NCBI GenBank assembly: GCA_016709145.1
Contig: JADJEK010000012.1
Span: 62,001 to 126,000, forward strand
Direction: 5' to 3'
DNA length: 64,000 bases
Source of the DNA: Planctomycetota bacterium
Lineage (GTDB): Bacteria > Planctomycetota > B15-G4 > JADJEK01
Each line of letters starts with the position of its first letter. The first letter of the stretch is position 1. The notes under the pieces were generated by a model. It was given only the letters and a program-made list of their open reading frames with translations. It was not told where the DNA came from and did not search any database. A program made the translations under genes and the position numbers. Shown here piece by piece: positions 18,557-27,626 of this stretch.

Positions 18557-20280
18557 GCCTGTTCCGGCTGCCGCGCGTGACCATCGAGTGCGTCGATGCC
18601 GTCGCCAAGCGCCCGCTCGTCGCGACCTCGATCACCGTCGGCTCCACGGTGCATTCCGGCGCGACGCTCGAAGCGTTCCGCGTAATGCCCGGCCAGTACG
18701 CGATCCCGCTCGACTCCACGGCCACGGTCGAAACCACGTTCGTCGTCAGCGCCGCGGGGTTCGAACCGCAAGGGATCACGGCGACCACGCGGCCGCGCGA
18801 TTTCGACCTCGGTCGACTCGAGTTCGTGCCGGCCGCGGGCGAGACACAGGCCGCCGTGGACGTCACGCAGGTCGAAGGCCGCGTCGTCGATGCCTCCACG
18901 CAAGTGGGCATTCCGGATGCGTTCGTCGACGTTCTTGGTCTCGAACGATTCGCCGGCACGGACTACGAAGCGTTGACCGATCACGAAGGGCGCTTCCGCG
19001 TGGTGCTGCGCTCGGTCGACGTCGCGACCGCGGCGGACACGATCCGCGTGCGCGCCGGCGCCGCGCGGCATGCGCCCGAGATCGTCCTCCTGCGCGACGC
19101 GACGTTGATCCCGTTGTGGCCGCGCGGTCTCGCGCGCGCGAAGGGCTCGGTGACGGGCGGTGTGATCGGTCGCGACGGCAAGCCCGCCACGGGGCTCGAG
19201 CTGCGGTGCAACGGACGCTCGACGCTGACCGACGAGCGCGGGTTGTTCGCGGTCACGCGACTCGACTTCACGCCCGTCGACGAGCTGATCCCGCACCAAC
19301 CCGCGTGGTCGATCGAGCCCGCGATCACGTGCCGCTTGCGTCATCGACTGCACGGCGGCGATCCGACGCGGAACGGCTTACCGATGGAGTGGCGCTTCGA
19401 CGTCAGCGAGTCCGCGCCCGATCCGATGCGGACGCTGGACCTGCGACCGCATACGGGCTCGCTGCGCGGGCTCGTGCGCGTGAACGGCGTCGTGGTCCCG
19501 GGTCTGCGCGTCGAACTGACCGAACCGACGGTCCCGAAGGACTTCCGCGAGTTCGTGCAGGGCTCCGACATCGTCCGCGTGCTACTCGCGACGACCACGG
19601 CGTCCGACGGTTCGTACGCGTTCCCGCTGTTGGTCCCGCTCGCCGGCGAATTGCGTGTGCTGCGCGATGGGAAGCCGATCGGCGATCCCGTTCCCGTGCG
19701 CATCGGAGCCAACGACGACGCGACGGCGCACGTCGTCGTCACGGCCGCCGACGTGCGCGGACGCGTGACGGGATGGCTGCCCGGCTCGGACCTACCAATC
19801 GTGATCGCGCACCGTGTGGATCGAGCCGACGCGTTGTCGGGCCCGGTGGTCGAACACGTGATGACGCGCGCGGACGGCAGCTTCGAACTCCTCGACGTCG
19901 TCGAGGGGACCTACACGTTCACGGCGCACACGATGGATCACACCGCGCCGCCCACGACCGTCGAGGTCACGTCGAACGGAAGCGCGTTCATCGATCTCGA
20001 ACTCGTCCGCGTTCATCGCGTCGTGTTGGAGCCCATCACGTGGGACGACGAGTTCGCCTCGATCCTGGTGCTCGCGGACGCAGAAGGAACCACGGTGCCC
20101 CTCGCCACCCGACGCGACCTGCATGAGCGCCCGTACTTCGCCGAAGTCCCGCCGGGGACGTACGAATTGCAGTGGGTCGATCGCTGGGGCAAGGTCAATC
20201 GCTTCGAGCGTCCGTTGCGGACCCACACGATCTCCGTGGGCGGCGATGAGCGTGACGTCGTGATGAAGGAGAACCCGTGA
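18427..20280 (+). CDS. Carboxypeptidase-regulatory-like protein, C-terminal part of the frameshifted gene
   Basis: The open frame begins at 18427, but genuine coding sequence in this frame starts near 18541, where it takes over from the upstream part; the first ~38 residues are shadow of the other frame. It encodes further beta-sandwich units (VEGRVVDASTQVGIPDAFV, VTGGVIGRDGKPATGLEL, LRGLVRVNGVVVPGLRVEL and others) ending in TISVGGDERDVVMKENP. No signal peptide of its own, which supports it being a continuation. The stop overlaps the next gene's GTG start by 4 nt, so translation is coupled downstream. If expressed separately it would stay in the cytoplasm, which is unlikely for this fold. Confidence 0.7.
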   Translation: MPRERAMPRLHGNGRESPATQTRQGTRELVRVGAGRRDATLELSLFRLPRVTIECVDAVAKRPLVATSITVGSTVHSGATLEAFRVMPGQYAIPLDSTATVETTFVVSAAGFEPQGITATTRPRDFDLGRLEFVPAAGETQAAVDVTQVEGRVVDASTQVGIPDAFVDVLGLERFAGTDYEALTDHEGRFRVVLRSVDVATAADTIRVRAGAARHAPEIVLLRDATLIPLWPRGLARAKGSVTGGVIGRDGKPATGLELRCNGRSTLTDERGLFAVTRLDFTPVDELIPHQPAWSIEPAITCRLRHRLHGGDPTRNGLPMEWRFDVSESAPDPMRTLDLRPHTGSLRGLVRVNGVVVPGLRVELTEPTVPKDFREFVQGSDIVRVLLATTTASDGSYAFPLLVPLAGELRVLRDGKPIGDPVPVRIGANDDATAHVVVTAADVRGRVTGWLPGSDLPIVIAHRVDRADALSGPVVEHVMTRADGSFELLDVVEGTYTFTAHTMDHTAPPTTVEVTSNGSAFIDLELVRVHRVVLEPITWDDEFASILVLADAEGTTVPLATRRDLHERPYFAEVPPGTYELQWVDRWGKVNRFERPLRTHTISVGGDERDVVMKENP

Positions 20281-21554
20281 GCTGGCGCATGCGTTGCCTC
20301 GCGCCGCTGCTTGCCTTCGTCGTCTGCGTCGTCGCCGCCGTCGCAACGGCGCGCGCCGAGGAGAGACGGCCGTACGCCGTCGTCACGGGACAAGTCGTCG
20401 ACGCGTGGGGCCATCCATTCGACGGCGCCGTCGTGTCGCTCGACGGTGCCGACGTCGCGACCAGGAACGCGCGCGGCGAATACTGGTTCCGGACGAACCG
20501 CACCGGCTCGCATTTCCTCGAAGCGCGCCATGACCACGCACTGCCCGGGCTTTCGAGTGGGACGCGCGTGGAGCTCCGTCCCGGGTCGAGATTCGCGACA
20601 CAGGTCCGGCTCTGGCGTTCGGCGTCGATCGGCGGCGAACTGGGGGCGGATATCGATCGACCCGCATGGATCGGCATCGACGTCCGCTACGAATCGATGG
20701 GGCACGATGGCTTTTTCGTTCGCGCTGCGACGCGCGAATTCCTGCTGGGTCCATCGTTCGAGATCCACGGCATCGATCCGGAATCGCGGGTCGCGGTCCG
20801 CGCACTCGGCGCCGACGGGAAGCCCCTCGGGTCCGAAGTGGTCGCCGAGGCGGGCTGGCTCGACCTCGACCTCGGTGTCGAAGTCGGTGAGCTCAAGCGC
20901 CACGTCACGACGAGACAAACGGGCTCGACGGGCGAGCAACGCCCCGCGGCAGCGACCCATCTCGCGGACGGGAGCCGCATCGCGTCGAATTCGGACGCGG
21001 CGGTCCGCGCGCGCGAGCGGCGCGCACGTCGCGTCTACGGCGCACGCGTCGACGTCTGCGGCATCGCGCGCGGCGTTCCCGACGGAACGATGGATCTGCC
21101 GTTGATCGTCCTGGATCACCTCGAGAAGCCGGGCGTGCGCATCCAAACGCGAACGGCCCCCGACGGCTCGTTCGTGCTGTTCGACGTTCCGATCGGCAGG
21201 GTGCGCCTTCGCGCGCACTCGTTCACGCACGTCTCGTTGCCGATCGAACACGAGATGAAGCCAGGCACCAAGAACGTCCCCGCTCTCGAGTTGCGCAAGG
21301 TCGTCCGCTGGCGCTTGAGCGGCGCGAACGACGGGGATCGCGCGTGGCTGGTCGGCTCGGGCGGCGCGTTGGTCGGGCTCCCGATCGCCGTCGACATCGA
21401 AGATCACACCGTGCTCACGGAACTCCCGCTCGGCATCCACGACGTTCTCGTGCATGACGGCCACGCGTTGTGCTCGCCGCCGCGCAGGTACCGACTCGAA
21501 GTGACCGAAGCGCGCGCCGCCTCCACCGACTTGGACGTCGGCGGCGCGCCGTGA
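20277..21554 (+). CDS. Secreted carboxypeptidase-regulatory-like protein
   Basis: 425 residues. The GTG start overlaps the preceding stop (GTGA at 20277). A signal peptide (LAPLLAFVVCVVAAVATARA, ending near residue 27) is followed by a regulatory-like unit (VTGQVVDAWGHPFDGAVVSL), a middle part of low similarity, and another unit (DHLEKPGVRIQTRTAPDGSF, then VPIGRVRLRA). It belongs with the two preceding reading frames as one transcription unit of secreted or anchored beta-sandwich proteins. No catalytic motif. Confidence 0.75.
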   Translation: MSWRMRCLAPLLAFVVCVVAAVATARAEERRPYAVVTGQVVDAWGHPFDGAVVSLDGADVATRNARGEYWFRTNRTGSHFLEARHDHALPGLSSGTRVELRPGSRFATQVRLWRSASIGGELGADIDRPAWIGIDVRYESMGHDGFFVRAATREFLLGPSFEIHGIDPESRVAVRALGADGKPLGSEVVAEAGWLDLDLGVEVGELKRHVTTRQTGSTGEQRPAAATHLADGSRIASNSDAAVRARERRARRVYGARVDVCGIARGVPDGTMDLPLIVLDHLEKPGVRIQTRTAPDGSFVLFDVPIGRVRLRAHSFTHVSLPIEHEMKPGTKNVPALELRKVVRWRLSGANDGDRAWLVGSGGALVGLPIAVDIEDHTVLTELPLGIHDVLVHDGHALCSPPRRYRLEVTEARAASTDLDVGGAP

Positions 21555-21624
21555 AACGGATTCACTTCCCGAACGTCAAGCCGAGGAACTGGTGCGTCGC
21601 GGCGATGCCGAACTCTCCCGGGTA

Positions 21625-23046
21625 CTAGTGCTGGCTGTTCGACGCCGTCAGGCCCGTGCTCGAGCCGTAGAGGACGTTCATCGTGCCGCAGAGCGTGTAG
21701 CCGAGGTAGGTGTCGAACGGCGCAGCAGCGGCAAGATCGTCGTGTCCGTCGCCGTTGAAGGCCGCGACGTGCATCGCGTAGCCGAACGCCGCGCCCGTCA
21801 GTGGCTCACCGATCACGTCCGCCGTGGCTCGCGTGAACAACTTCGAGTCGGAGAGGTCGCCGTCGCCGCCGAACTTCACGATGACTTGACCCGCGCCGAT
21901 CGTGCCGCCGGTTCCGCCGACCTGACCGACCGTGACGAACGGTGAACCGACCACGAAGTCCTGTCGGCCGTCGGCGTTGAAGTCGTCGACCACCAGCGAC
22001 TCTCCGTTGCCCGCCGCGCCGAAGCCGGATGCACCCATCGAGACGTTGTTGGTCGCGTCGAAGACTCCGCCGGTCGATTCGATGCGGAACGCAAGACCGT
22101 TGCCTCCGTTCATGCCCGGCGCGCCGATCAACAGGTCGCCGTCGCCGTCGTGGTCGAAGTCGCAAACGGCGAGCGTGTCACCGAAGCGCGCCTGCTCATC
22201 GGGAGGCACGCCCCACAGGTCGCTCAAGTCGTGGATCACGTTCTGCTTCGCCGACAGCCCCTTCTTGCCGCCGCGCAGGATCGTGATCGCGCCGAAGTGC
22301 GTCGTGTCCTCGTGCGTGCGTCGCTCGCGCCGGATTTGCGCGACGAGGTCGTCGTGTCCATCGCCGTCGACGCCGCCCACCGCCAGTGTCGAGCCGAACT
22401 CATCGCCCTCCTCGGCCCTGTCCTTGATGCCCGGCGAGTCCTGGTGCCACGGGCGATCCTTCACGCCGGTGAGGCCGTCCTTCGAGCCGCGGAACACGTG
22501 GACCGCGCCGGCGCGCGGCTTCTTGCCGACGGTCTCGAGCACGCCGACGGCGAGGTCGACGAAGTTGTCGTCGTCGAACTTCGCTGCGACGAGCGTCATG
22601 CCGAAGCGTTCGTCGAACTCGCACTTGTCGGCGATCGACTTCACGTCCTGATGCACGACGCGGTCGAACACGAGCCGCTGCGATCCGCCGCGGTAGACGA
22701 ACACGGCGCCCGCGCGCACGACGTCGCCGACCGGAGCGTCGGGCGCGCCGACGGCGAGATCGTCGAAGCCGTCGTTGTCGAAGCCGCCAGCAGCGATCGC
22801 GGCGCCGAACGTGTCGACCGGCGGATACGAGATCACCGGTGTCGGTTGTGCGAGGAGCGTCTGCATGCCGCTCGACGTGAGCCCGCCGGCCGTCCCGAAC
22901 AGCACGTGGACCGCGCCGTCCTCGAACGTCGGCTGGACGGCCATCGCGAGGTCCGCGCGGCCGTCGCCGTTGAAGTCGGAGGCGTGCGCTGTCGCCGCAG
23001 GGAACAGAATGCCGAGGGCCACGAATACGGCGTTCGAGAGCTTCAT
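21625..23046 (-). CDS. Secreted FG-GAP/VCBS repeat (beta-propeller-like) protein
   Basis: 473 residues. A signal peptide (MKLSNAVFVALGILFPAATAHA) precedes seven or so FG-GAP repeats, each with a D-x-D/N-x-D-G calcium-binding loop (DFNGDGRADLAM, DFDHDGDGDLLIGAP, DFNADGRQDFVVGSP, AFNGDGHDDLAAAAP). Such repeats form integrin-alpha-like propellers outside the cell. AAGGAGA lies upstream of the ATG. It converges with the surface-protein operon at 20.3-21.6 kb. A second protein of the same type is at 52.9-54.6 kb. Confidence 0.88.
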   Translation of the reverse strand: MKLSNAVFVALGILFPAATAHASDFNGDGRADLAMAVQPTFEDGAVHVLFGTAGGLTSSGMQTLLAQPTPVISYPPVDTFGAAIAAGGFDNDGFDDLAVGAPDAPVGDVVRAGAVFVYRGGSQRLVFDRVVHQDVKSIADKCEFDERFGMTLVAAKFDDDNFVDLAVGVLETVGKKPRAGAVHVFRGSKDGLTGVKDRPWHQDSPGIKDRAEEGDEFGSTLAVGGVDGDGHDDLVAQIRRERRTHEDTTHFGAITILRGGKKGLSAKQNVIHDLSDLWGVPPDEQARFGDTLAVCDFDHDGDGDLLIGAPGMNGGNGLAFRIESTGGVFDATNNVSMGASGFGAAGNGESLVVDDFNADGRQDFVVGSPFVTVGQVGGTGGTIGAGQVIVKFGGDGDLSDSKLFTRATADVIGEPLTGAAFGYAMHVAAFNGDGHDDLAAAAPFDTYLGYTLCGTMNVLYGSSTGLTASNSQH

Positions 23047-23201
23047 GGGGGTTTCTCCTTTCCCGGCCTTCGCGCGAAGGCGGCTGGAGATCGGTCACGA
23101 ATTCGCGCTCCGCATTCGCATGCTGGGTGCGCGAGCGAATCGCGACGGACGCCCAGGGCCGGCGCCGGTGCTGGCCCAAGCCGCTGCCCGGGTGGCGGCG
23201 T

Positions 23202-24383
23202 TCAGCGCCCCTTGCGCAGCTCCCACAACGGCGACAGGTCGCGCAGGCGCTTCACGCTGGCGACGACGAGGTCCGAGACGAAGTCGACGTCGGCCTCGGT
23301 CGTGAACCGTCCGAGCCCGAAGCGCAGCGTGCCGTGCGCGAGATCGGGCGGCACCCCGATCGCCGTGAGCACGTGCGAGGGTTCAAGACTTCCAGAGTGG
23401 CACGCGGACCCCGACGACAGCGCGACGTCGGGCATGTCCATCATCAGAGCTTCGCCGTCGATGCCGGCGAACGCGAGGCTGAGGTTGCCGGGCAATCGGC
23501 GCGTCGGATGGCCGTTTTGCCGCACTTCCTCGAGGCGCGACGTGATGCGCTCGAACAAGCGCATGCGCAGATTCGTGAGACGCGCCGATTCGGATGCGAG
23601 TTCGGCGACGGCGAGTTCGACCGCGACCCCGAGCCCGACGATCCCGGGCACGTTCATCGTGCCGGAACGCAGTCCGTGCTCGTGCCCACCACCGTGTTGC
23701 TGCCGCTCGAGCTGAACGATCGGATCGGTGCGTCGCACGTACAGAGCGCCGACGCCTTTCGGGCCGTACATCTTGTGCGCCGTGAACGCCGCGAGATCGA
23801 TGCCGTCGCGCACGACGTGGAACGGCAGCTTGCCGACGCCCTGCGTCGCGTCGGTCGCGAACAGGACGCCGCGCGCGTGTGCGATCGCGGCGAGTTCGGC
23901 CAACGGGTGGGTCGTGCCGATCTCGTTGTTCGCGGCCATGAACACGGCCAGCGTCGTGCGCGGGGTCAGTGCGCGCTCGAACGCCGCGAGGTCGACTCCG
24001 CCGTGCGCGTCGACCGGCAGGAGCGTGACCTCGAAGTCCCGGGTGGCGAGTTCGGCCAGCGTGTCCAACACGGCGGGGTGCTCGGTCACGCAACTGACGA
24101 TGTGATCGCCACGCACTCGGTTCGCGGCGGCCGCGCCCCGGATCGCGAGGTTCAGCGACTCGGTCGACCCACTGGTGAAGACGATCTCGTGCGGTTGCGC
24201 GCCGATCGCGGTCGCGACCTGCTCGCGCGCTCGACGCACCGCGGCGTCGGCTTCGATGCCGTACAGATGGCTCTTGCTCGACGCGTTGCCGAAGCGCTCG
24301 GTGAAGTACGGCAGCATCGCGTCCAAGACCCGCGGGTCGACCGGGGTCGTGGCCTGGATGTCCATGTAGATCGGTCGCTTCAT
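23202..24383 (-). CDS. iscS: Cysteine desulfurase
   Basis: 393 residues. A PLP enzyme that takes sulfur from L-cysteine for Fe-S clusters and tRNA thiolation. The PLP lysine lies in TAHKMYGPKG (Lys204), the stacking histidine in TEHPAVL (His102), and the active-site cysteine in SSGSACHSGS (Cys328) with an extended loop, which is the NifS/IscS group rather than SufS. GAGGTGAG precedes the ATG. The neighbouring genes are unrelated (FG-GAP protein downstream, nrdJ divergent), so it is a stand-alone gene. NifS cannot be excluded, but there are no nif genes nearby. Confidence 0.93.
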   Translation of the reverse strand: MKRPIYMDIQATTPVDPRVLDAMLPYFTERFGNASSKSHLYGIEADAAVRRAREQVATAIGAQPHEIVFTSGSTESLNLAIRGAAAANRVRGDHIVSCVTEHPAVLDTLAELATRDFEVTLLPVDAHGGVDLAAFERALTPRTTLAVFMAANNEIGTTHPLAELAAIAHARGVLFATDATQGVGKLPFHVVRDGIDLAAFTAHKMYGPKGVGALYVRRTDPIVQLERQQHGGGHEHGLRSGTMNVPGIVGLGVAVELAVAELASESARLTNLRMRLFERITSRLEEVRQNGHPTRRLPGNLSLAFAGIDGEALMMDMPDVALSSGSACHSGSLEPSHVLTAIGVPPDLAHGTLRFGLGRFTTEADVDFVSDLVVASVKRLRDLSPLWELRKGR

Positions 24384-24945
24384 CGCTCACCTCGTTCGAC
24401 GTCGCCCTCGAACCGGTCCGACCTGGCCTGCTCTCGTCGAGTCGGTCCGGGAAGCATTGCGGGTCGCGGTTGGAACAGAGCCGACGCGATTCGCAGAATT
24501 GCCGTTTCGTTCCGCGGGGGGAAGGCCCTGTTCTTCGGTTCCGCTCATGAATCGTTGTTTTGCCGAATGCCCGGCGAATCCTTGCGCAAAAGCCACGATC
24601 GGCAGCCCCAAAAGGCGCCGGTTCGCCGGGCTCCGACCCCCTCCGAGCTCGTGAGTCCGACTCTCAGATCGGACCGTTCTCAAGCTGCGAACGAGCTTTA
24701 GGTCGGCGATAGGAAACCGAACAAAGCAACGCTTGCCAACCCCAAGATGTCGACTATCGTTCGCGCCGCTCCACCAACAGGTTGTGGTTGAGCCCCCCTC
24801 GAGCCCCTTTTCGCGACCCAAGCGCCGGTACGGCCAGATTCGGCCCTTTCTCGGCACTTTTCTCGTGCGTGCGGACCCGAGGACCGGACCGAAGAAGAAC
24901 CGTCGGCAAACGTTCGAACGAAACCCCCATTTTCGGGGAGGGGCA
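24384..24945. other. 562-nt divergent intergenic region between iscS and nrdJ
   Basis: No gene was recognised here. A plausible sigma-70-like promoter for nrdJ is TTGCCA (24733-24738), 16 nt, then TATCGT (24755-24760), which would leave a leader of about 180 nt. Shortly downstream, CCAACAGGTTGTGG (about 24774-24787) is an imperfect palindrome reminiscent of NrdR boxes. A cobalamin riboswitch would be expected for some B12-dependent genes, but I did not see a convincing B12-box. Only the general layout is supported. Confidence 0.35.
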
Positions 24946-27414
24946 ATGGTCAGTAAGCCGGACACGAAGAACCGCATCGCAGGCGTCGCGGACGAAGCGG
25001 GCGATCAGGGCATCCTGAACGTCAACGCGATCCGCGTTTTGGAGAACCGCTACCTCAAGAAAGACGAGAACGGCCACATCGTCGAGACCCCCCGGCAGAT
25101 GTTCGAGCGCGTGGCGACGCACGTCGCCGCGGTCGAGACCAAGCCGGAGCAGTGGTCCTCGAAGTACTTCGACCTCATGTGGTCGGGCAAGTTCATCCCG
25201 AACTCCCCCACGATGATGAATGCGGGTCGCCCGCTCGGCATGCTCTCGGCGTGCTTCGTGCTGCCGCTCGAGGACAGCATCCCGGACATCATGGAGACCG
25301 CGCGCCAGATCGCGCTGGTCCAGCGCGCCGGCGGCGGCACCGGCATCGACCTGTCGAAGCTGCGTCCGAAGGGCTCGATCGTGCGCAGCTCGGGCGGCAC
25401 GACCGAAGGTCCGCTGTCGTTCCTGCGCATGCTGTCGGGCGTGACCAACGCGATCCAGCAGGGTGCGTTCCGCCGCGGCGCCAACATGGGCACGCTGCGC
25501 ATCGACCACCCGGACATCCTCGACTTCGTGCGCGTGAAGGAAGACCTCTCGCAGGTCACGAACTACAACCTCTCGGTGACGATGACCGACTCCTTCATGG
25601 AGCAGTACCGCGCCGAACCGAACGCTCTGCACATCGTCGTCAACCCGGCCACGGGACGTCGCGCGTACCTGCGTCGCGAGAACGGCTCCGCCGACTACGA
25701 GACCTTCGACCGCGGCATCAGCGCGAACGAGAAGGAGAAGCTCTGGACGGTCGGTCAGTTGTTCGACCTGATCATCGAGAAGGCCTGGCTCTCGGGCGAA
25801 CCGGGGCTGATCTTCATCGACCGCGTCAACGAGTACAACCAGACGCCGAACGTCGGCCCGATGTGCACGACGAATCCGTGCGGTGAGCAGCCGCTGCTGC
25901 CGTACGAGGCGTGCAACCTCGGCTCGCTGAATCTCGCGTCGTTCGTGCGCGCCGACAAGACGATCGACTGGGACGGGATGAAGGAGGCGATCCACCTCTC
26001 CATCCGGTTCCTCGACGACGTCGTCGAAGCGAACAACTACCCGACGCGCGAGATCGACGAGATGTGTCGCGCCAACCGCAAGATCGGTCTCGGCGTGATG
26101 GGCTGGGCCGACATGCTGTTCATGTTGGACATCCCGTACAACTCCGAGGAAGCGCTCGCGCTCGCGCGCAAGGTCGGCGGTTTCATCCAGAAAGAGGGTT
26201 GGGACGCCGACACCGTGATCGCGGAAGAGAAGGGCGTGTTCGCGAACTGGAAGGGCTCGGTCTGGGACACCAAGTTCCATCGCAAGATGCGCAACGCGCA
26301 TTGCGTGACGGTCGCGCCGACCGGAACGATCTCGATCATCGCGGGTTGCTCGGGCGGCATCGAGCCGATCTTCTCCCTGTCGTTCGTGCGTCAGGTGATG
26401 AACGGTCAGACGCTGTACGAGTCCAACCCGGTGTTCAAGAAGCGCCTCGAGGACCAGGGCTACGACCAATCCACGATCGACCGCATCCTGAACATCGCGT
26501 GCACCGAGGGCACGGTCCAGAACGCGGCCGACCTCGAGGCGACGGTGCGCAAGACGTTCGTCACGGCGCGCGACATCGACCCGAAGTGGCACGTCAAGAT
26601 GCAGGCCGCGTGGCAGGAGTTCACCGACGCGGCGGTGTCGAAGACGATCAACTTCCCGGCCGAAGCGACGCCCGAGGAAGTGAAGGAGGCGTACCTGCTG
26701 GCCTTCGAGACGCGCTGCAAGGGCATCACCGTCTATCGCGACGGCAGCCGTCAGAACCAGCCGATGGCGCTGAAGACCGACAAGAGCATGAAGGGCGGCA
26801 CGGCGTCGTCGGACAAGGCGCCGACGACGACGGCCACCGAGAGCGGCAAGATCGAGATCGCGCCGGTCAAGCTGCCCGAGCTCATGCCGGGCGTGCGCAT
26901 CCGTCAGATCACTCCGTTCGGCAACATGCACGTCAAGCTCTCGGTCGATCCGAAGACCGGCGTCGAACGCGAGATCTTCGCGCAGCTCGGCAAGGGTGGC
27001 GACGTCGCGACGTCGGACCTCGAAGCGATCTGCCGCATGATGTCGCTGTTCTTGCGCTGCAACGGTCCGATCGAGCTCGCGCTGAATCAGCTCGAGGGCA
27101 TCGGGTCGAGCCTGTCGGTTCCGAGCGCGGACGGCAGCGTGACGTCGCTGGCGGACGGACTCGCGAAGGCGATCCAGAAGTACCTGCGCGTGAAGCGCAA
27201 GTTCGGGCTGAAGGCGATCCTGCTCGGCGAAGCCGATCTCAGCGCAGTCGACGATCCGAACGCGACGGCTGCGTCGATCGCGAACGATCCGCTGCATCAG
27301 CACTCGCGCATGTCGCAGACCGCGTTCAAGGTGAAGTGCCCCGAGTGCAAGGGCGTGCTCTCGTTCGAAGAGGGCTGCGTCAAGTGCCCGAGCTGCGGCT
27401 ACTCACAATGCTGA
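24946..27414 (+). CDS. nrdJ: Adenosylcobalamin-dependent (class II) ribonucleoside-diphosphate reductase
   Basis: 822 residues from the ATG at 24946, which follows GGGGAGGGG; the frame is open to 24733 but the start is set by this ribosome-binding site. The enzyme makes deoxyribonucleotides by radical chemistry with B12 and does not need O2. The glycyl/ten-stranded-barrel core has NPCGEQ (310-315), PTGTISIIAGCSGG and LIFIDRVNEYNQTP. The C-terminal ~100 residues, after a Thr/Ser/Lys-rich linker, end in a zinc-ribbon-like CPECKGVLSFEEGCVKCPSC segment typical of the longer NrdJ type. It is monocistronic, with stem-loops just after the stop. Confidence 0.95.
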   Translation: MVSKPDTKNRIAGVADEAGDQGILNVNAIRVLENRYLKKDENGHIVETPRQMFERVATHVAAVETKPEQWSSKYFDLMWSGKFIPNSPTMMNAGRPLGMLSACFVLPLEDSIPDIMETARQIALVQRAGGGTGIDLSKLRPKGSIVRSSGGTTEGPLSFLRMLSGVTNAIQQGAFRRGANMGTLRIDHPDILDFVRVKEDLSQVTNYNLSVTMTDSFMEQYRAEPNALHIVVNPATGRRAYLRRENGSADYETFDRGISANEKEKLWTVGQLFDLIIEKAWLSGEPGLIFIDRVNEYNQTPNVGPMCTTNPCGEQPLLPYEACNLGSLNLASFVRADKTIDWDGMKEAIHLSIRFLDDVVEANNYPTREIDEMCRANRKIGLGVMGWADMLFMLDIPYNSEEALALARKVGGFIQKEGWDADTVIAEEKGVFANWKGSVWDTKFHRKMRNAHCVTVAPTGTISIIAGCSGGIEPIFSLSFVRQVMNGQTLYESNPVFKKRLEDQGYDQSTIDRILNIACTEGTVQNAADLEATVRKTFVTARDIDPKWHVKMQAAWQEFTDAAVSKTINFPAEATPEEVKEAYLLAFETRCKGITVYRDGSRQNQPMALKTDKSMKGGTASSDKAPTTTATESGKIEIAPVKLPELMPGVRIRQITPFGNMHVKLSVDPKTGVEREIFAQLGKGGDVATSDLEAICRMMSLFLRCNGPIELALNQLEGIGSSLSVPSADGSVTSLADGLAKAIQKYLRVKRKFGLKAILLGEADLSAVDDPNATAASIANDPLHQHSRMSQTAFKVKCPECKGVLSFEEGCVKCPSCGYSQC

Positions 27415-27420
27415 AGCGCC

Positions 27421-27439
27421 CCGGCGGCAAAGCCGCCGG
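27421..27439. terminator. Stem-loop immediately after nrdJ
   Basis: CCGGCGGC-AAA-GCCGCCGG is a perfect 8-bp hairpin 6 nt after the nrdJ stop. No U-tract follows, so termination may need Rho or the larger palindrome just downstream. Confidence 0.5.
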
Positions 27440-27463
27440 ATTCCTCAGGACCAGGTAAGAGCC

Positions 27464-27527
27464 GAGCTGCAACGTGAACCGGGCCGGCTGCGCGCACGCG
27501 CAGCCGGCCCGGTTCACGTTGCAGCTC
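27464..27527. terminator. 64-bp perfect palindrome between convergent genes
   Basis: Two perfect 31-bp arms (27464-27494 and 27497-27527) are separated by only 2 nt. The arms begin GAGCTGCAACGTGAACC and end CGCGCAG-type at the tip. It lies between nrdJ and the oppositely directed anti-sigma gene and can fold identically on both strands, consistent with a bidirectional terminator or a cruciform. Confidence 0.65.
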
Positions 27528-27553
27528 GTTCGGCACGAAGCGCCCCGCACTCC

Positions 27554-27613
27554 CACCCGGGCCGTCACCCGGGCCAGCACCCGGGCGGTCGCCCGGGCCA
27601 GCGCCCGGGCCGC
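27554..27613. repeat. 12-bp tandem array with CCCGGG core (five units)
   Basis: Five adjacent 12-mers of the form C(A/G)CCCGGGC(C/G)(G/A)(T/G/C) run without gaps just beyond the end of the anti-sigma gene. The same 12-bp pattern, inverted, occurs at 58489-58536. Each unit contains a 6-bp palindrome, so the array can form several alternative small hairpins. Confidence 0.7.
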
Positions 27614-27626
27614 GACCTCGACCGCG

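Noticed and set aside
24450..24720. A structured RNA (tmRNA, SRP RNA or RNase P RNA) upstream of nrdJ
   Set aside because: None of the conserved sequence elements of these RNAs could be recognised.
24754..27303. An 849-codon open frame antisense to nrdJ
   Set aside because: It is a high-GC shadow: Arg/His/Val-rich, without motifs, while the sense frame encodes a clear class II reductase.
27554..27613. A CRISPR array
   Set aside because: Units are 12 bp, contiguous and without spacers, and there are no cas genes in the window.
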